Below, piece by piece: positions 4,930-7,318 of a stretch of 7,318 nucleotides of DNA. Source of the DNA: an uncultured Bilophila sp. (GTDB taxonomy: Bacteria > Desulfobacterota > Desulfovibrionia > Desulfovibrionales > Desulfovibrionaceae); the NCBI GenBank assembly GCA_959604115.1, contig CAUHBW010000196.1:1-7318 (forward strand). Direction: 5' to 3'. Position 1 is the first letter of the stretch. Every line of letters starts with the position of its first letter. The translations under genes and the position numbers were made by a program. The notes beneath the pieces were generated by a model that had not been told where the DNA came from, ran no database searches, and saw only the letters and a list, made by a program, of their open reading frames with translations.

Positions 4930-7014
4930 ATGGTTCAGGGTTTGGTTCGTTACCCCGGCGCGGGGTGCGTGGTGGAGTTCATGCAGGGCAACGCGCCCCA
5001 GATCGCATGGGTGTTGGAGGAGCAGAACGGCAGGCTCCGGTTGCTGCTGCCGAACCGCAGGGAAACGGCGATTCAGGCGGCGCGCATCCTGCCGTGGCCC
5101 GGACCGGCCTATGAAAAAAGCTGCTCGCGGGACGCGGCGCTGGAAATCCTCGAACGCCACAAGAGCCGCCGCGACGTCGCCAACGTGGACCCGCTGGAAC
5201 TCTGGGAAATGGCGCAGGGCGAAGTGGAACAGGCCCCGGCCCAGTGGTTCGCGGAACTCGCCCTGAGCGAGCCCGACATGGACGCCGTGGCCGCCTGCGG
5301 CCATGCGCTCATGCAGGCCAAGAGCCACTTCAAATTCAATCCCCCGAATTTCGAGGTCTATCCCGAAACCGTCGTCGCCCAGCGTCTCGCCGAGCAGGAA
5401 GCCGCCCGCAAGCGCGAGGAACTGGTCAACAAGGGCAGCGCCTTTATCCGCCTGCTCTGGGACATCCATCAGAAAAAAAGCGCCCAGTCGCCTGAAAAGG
5501 CCGCCGAGACGCTTGAGCCCGGCGTCCGCGACCGGCTGCGCCACACCATCATGAGCCGCATCGCCGATCCCGACACCACGGAAGACGACGGGCTGTGGAA
5601 GCTCATGGTCAAGGGGCTTCCCGACGATCCCTTCATGCCGCTGCACCTCGCGCAGGCGTGGGGCCTCGTGGAGCCGCACCACAACTATTGGCTTGACCGG
5701 GCCGGATATGCGTCCGGCGACGGCTGGAGCGAGGAGCACCGCGAAGAACTGGACGCCCTGCTCGCTCAGGCCGCCGAGGACGAAGGCCGGGAGCCGACCT
5801 TCCCGGACCGGGCCGTCATCAGCATCGACGCGCCCACCACGCGCGACGTGGACGACGCCTTCTTCATCGAGGCCCGTCCCGAAGGCGGCTGGAACCTGAC
5901 GCTGGCGCTGGCCTGCCCCGCCTATCGCTGGCCCTTCGGCGGAAAGCTGGACAAGGCGGTCTTCAACCGCGCCACCAGCATCTATCTGCCGGAAGCCACC
6001 CACCACATGCTCCCCGAAACGCTCGGCACGGAAGCCTACAGTCTGCTGGCGGGCAGGACTCGCCCGTCCATGCTGGTGGAATGCGTCGTGGGCGCGGACG
6101 GCCTCGTCGTCTCCTGCCGCCCGCGCCTCGGCTTCGCCAGACTCGCCGCCAACCTGTGCTACGAGGATTGCGAAGCCGCGCTGGAGGGCGGCGAATCCCC
6201 GGCCTCGCCCTATCTGGAACAGCTCCGGCAGGCGCTCGCCCTCGCCGAGCTTCACCAGCAGCGCCGCATCGAAAACGGCGCGGTCATCATCGAACGCCCG
6301 GATCTCAACATCACGCTTGAGGGCACGGGCGAGGACGTCACCGTCTCCCTGAGCGAAGACGCTCCCGCGCCCAAGGCCCATCTGCTCGTTTCCGAACTGA
6401 TGGTGCTGACCAACGCCGCGCTGGCGGCATGGGCGAAGGAGCACGGCGTCACCCTGCTCCACCGGACGCAGGACGTCGCCATCCCCAAGGAATTCGCGGG
6501 AATCTGGAAAGCTCCCCTCGACGTCGCCCGCGTGGTCAAGGCGCTGGCCCCCGCCGTGCTGGAAACCGGTCCCAAGCCCCACGCCGGGCTGGGCGAACCG
6601 CTCTACGCGCCGTCCACCTCGCCCCTGCGCCGCTATCCCGACATGATCAACGAAACGCAAATCATCACCACGCTCCGCGAGGGCAAGCCGCGCTGGAGCA
6701 GGGAGGAGCTGGACGCCCTGTTGCCTCTGCTCAACGCGCATCTCGACGCCGCCGGGCAGGTGCAGCGTTTCCGGCCCCGCTACTGGAAGCTGCTGTACTT
6801 CCGGCAGCAGGGCGACCGCTGGTGGCCCGCCGTCATCACCGACGAGAACGACGCCTTCGTCACGGTCAACATGCCGAAGGAACAGATGGTGGTCCGGGCG
6901 CGCCGCCAGTTCTTCGGAGAGCGCACCCACCCGGGACAGGAGCTTGAAATCCGCCTCGGCAAGGTGCATCCTCTGCACAACGACTTCCAGCTTGTGGAAA
7001 CCAGAGAAATCTAA
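4930..7014 (+). CDS. RNase II/RNB-family 3'-5' exoribonuclease (complete, 694 aa)
   Basis: Predicted cytoplasmic, processive, metal-dependent 3'-5' RNA exonuclease acting in RNA turnover. Layout: residues 1-60, a small beta-type SH3/OB-like domain (VEFMQGNAPQIAWVLEE) like that of cyanobacterial and chloroplast RNB proteins rather than the double cold-shock domains of E. coli RNase II; about 60-290, helical and charged linker; from about 295, the RNB catalytic domain with D300, D306, D308 and D309 in the pattern of the four metal-binding Asp; then RATSIYLPE, MLPETLG, SELMVLTNAA and TSPLRRYPD (563-571), which carries the conserved active-site Arg; about 611-694, a divergent S1/OB-like end with no clear S1 signature. 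The segment that is usually HIADV reads LACPAY, so the family is right but the subfamily (RNase II versus R) is not assignable. The TAA stop overlaps the plsY ribosome site. Confidence 0.88.
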   Translation: MVQGLVRYPGAGCVVEFMQGNAPQIAWVLEEQNGRLRLLLPNRRETAIQAARILPWPGPAYEKSCSRDAALEILERHKSRRDVANVDPLELWEMAQGEVEQAPAQWFAELALSEPDMDAVAACGHALMQAKSHFKFNPPNFEVYPETVVAQRLAEQEAARKREELVNKGSAFIRLLWDIHQKKSAQSPEKAAETLEPGVRDRLRHTIMSRIADPDTTEDDGLWKLMVKGLPDDPFMPLHLAQAWGLVEPHHNYWLDRAGYASGDGWSEEHREELDALLAQAAEDEGREPTFPDRAVISIDAPTTRDVDDAFFIEARPEGGWNLTLALACPAYRWPFGGKLDKAVFNRATSIYLPEATHHMLPETLGTEAYSLLAGRTRPSMLVECVVGADGLVVSCRPRLGFARLAANLCYEDCEAALEGGESPASPYLEQLRQALALAELHQQRRIENGAVIIERPDLNITLEGTGEDVTVSLSEDAPAPKAHLLVSELMVLTNAALAAWAKEHGVTLLHRTQDVAIPKEFAGIWKAPLDVARVVKALAPAVLETGPKPHAGLGEPLYAPSTSPLRRYPDMINETQIITTLREGKPRWSREELDALLPLLNAHLDAAGQVQRFRPRYWKLLYFRQQGDRWWPAVITDENDAFVTVNMPKEQMVVRARRQFFGERTHPGQELEIRLGKVHPLHNDFQLVETREI

Positions 7015-7017
7015 GGA
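7013..7017 (+). promoter_or_regulatory. plsY ribosome binding site overlapping the RNB stop
   Basis: AAGGA begins inside the TAA stop of the RNB gene (7012-7014) and lies 6 bases before the plsY ATG at 7024. The 9-base gap between the genes indicates cotranscription and probable translational coupling. Confidence 0.7.
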
Positions 7018-7023
7018 AACGCC

Positions 7024-7318
7024 ATGTTCGACATCCTGTGGATCGCCCTCACCTACTGCATCGGCTCCGTTCCCTTCGGGCTGGTCTTCGCCAAAACCTT
7101 CTGCCGCATCGACCCCCGCACCGCCGGGAGCGGCAACGTGGGAGCCACCAACGTGGCCCGGCTCTGCGGCAAGGGCTGGGGTTTCGCCACCCTCGCCTGC
7201 GATCTGCTGAAAGGCGCGATCCCGGTCTTCGTCGCCATGCAATACTTCCCGTCCGAACTCATATGGACGCTCACGGCGCTGGCGGCGATCCTCGGACATC
7301 TCTATTCCTGCTTCCTCG
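7024..7318 (+). CDS. plsY: Glycerol-3-phosphate acyltransferase PlsY, N-terminal 98 residues (cut by window end)
   Basis: Inner-membrane enzyme that acylates glycerol-3-phosphate from acyl-phosphate to make lysophosphatidate, the first step of phospholipid synthesis. Seen in the protein: a hydrophobic first segment with GSVPFG (residues 13-18), matching the family's first motif; DPRTAGSGNVGATNVAR (about 30-46), the signature phosphate/glycerol-3-phosphate loop; GKGWG; then DLLKGAIPVF and a second hydrophobic stretch ending at GHLYSCFL, where the third motif is starting. Full PlsY is about 195-215 residues, so roughly half is present. The start ATG at 7024 follows a good ribosome site and begins directly with the first membrane segment. 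It lies 9 bases behind the RNB gene. Confidence 0.93.
   Translation, partial: MFDILWIALTYCIGSVPFGLVFAKTFCRIDPRTAGSGNVGATNVARLCGKGWGFATLACDLLKGAIPVFVAMQYFPSELIWTLTALAAILGHLYSCFL

Noticed and set aside
4687..7299. 870-aa open frame on the minus strand across the RNB gene and plsY
   Set aside because: Mirror of the codon bias of two recognised plus-strand genes; low-complexity composition with no recognisable motif.
1..7318. CRISPR array, transposon ends, tRNA or rRNA genes
   Set aside because: No regularly spaced repeats, no transposase or integrase frames, and no tRNA-like cloverleaf or rRNA sequence noticed on reading both strands.

Overview
The window is GC-rich bacterial DNA with tightly packed housekeeping genes. 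Codon use, the purine-gene arrangement and the RNB-family protein type suggest a Desulfovibrionaceae member (Desulfovibrio/Bilophila-like sulfate or sulfite reducer). That placement is from memory of family features and no search was run. I see no mobile element, CRISPR array, tRNA or rRNA. The region reads as core chromosome.

Layout: the left part is on the minus strand. It holds mnmA (tRNA 2-thiouridylase, 14-1081), purA (adenylosuccinate synthetase, 1287-2567) and a 122-residue protein of unknown function (2727-3095). The right part is on the plus strand. It holds a purH-type AICAR transformylase that lacks the IMP cyclohydrolase half (3290-4564), an RNase II/RNB-family exoribonuclease (4930-7014), and the start of plsY (7024 to the window edge). 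The unknown gene and purH diverge from a 194-base intergenic region. A good sigma70-like promoter is visible there for the unknown gene, and only a weak one for purH. purA appears to have its own promoter just upstream.

How the genes fit together: the purH-type enzyme makes FAICAR, a cyclohydrolase encoded elsewhere must close it to IMP, and PurA commits IMP to AMP. Two steps flanking IMP therefore sit back to back, with a conserved-looking unknown gene between them. The RNB nuclease and plsY are packed so tightly that the plsY ribosome site overlaps the RNB stop codon. mnmA is probably its own transcription unit behind a large purine/pyrimidine-arm hairpin at the end of purA.

No obviously new system (defence, biosynthetic or mobile) is visible. 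The points worth a second look are the split purH, the unknown gene with a strong leader hairpin, the unusual RNB protein, the three-cysteine MnmA active site, and two intergenic regions (about 1202-1287 and 4571-4929) rich in long hairpins.
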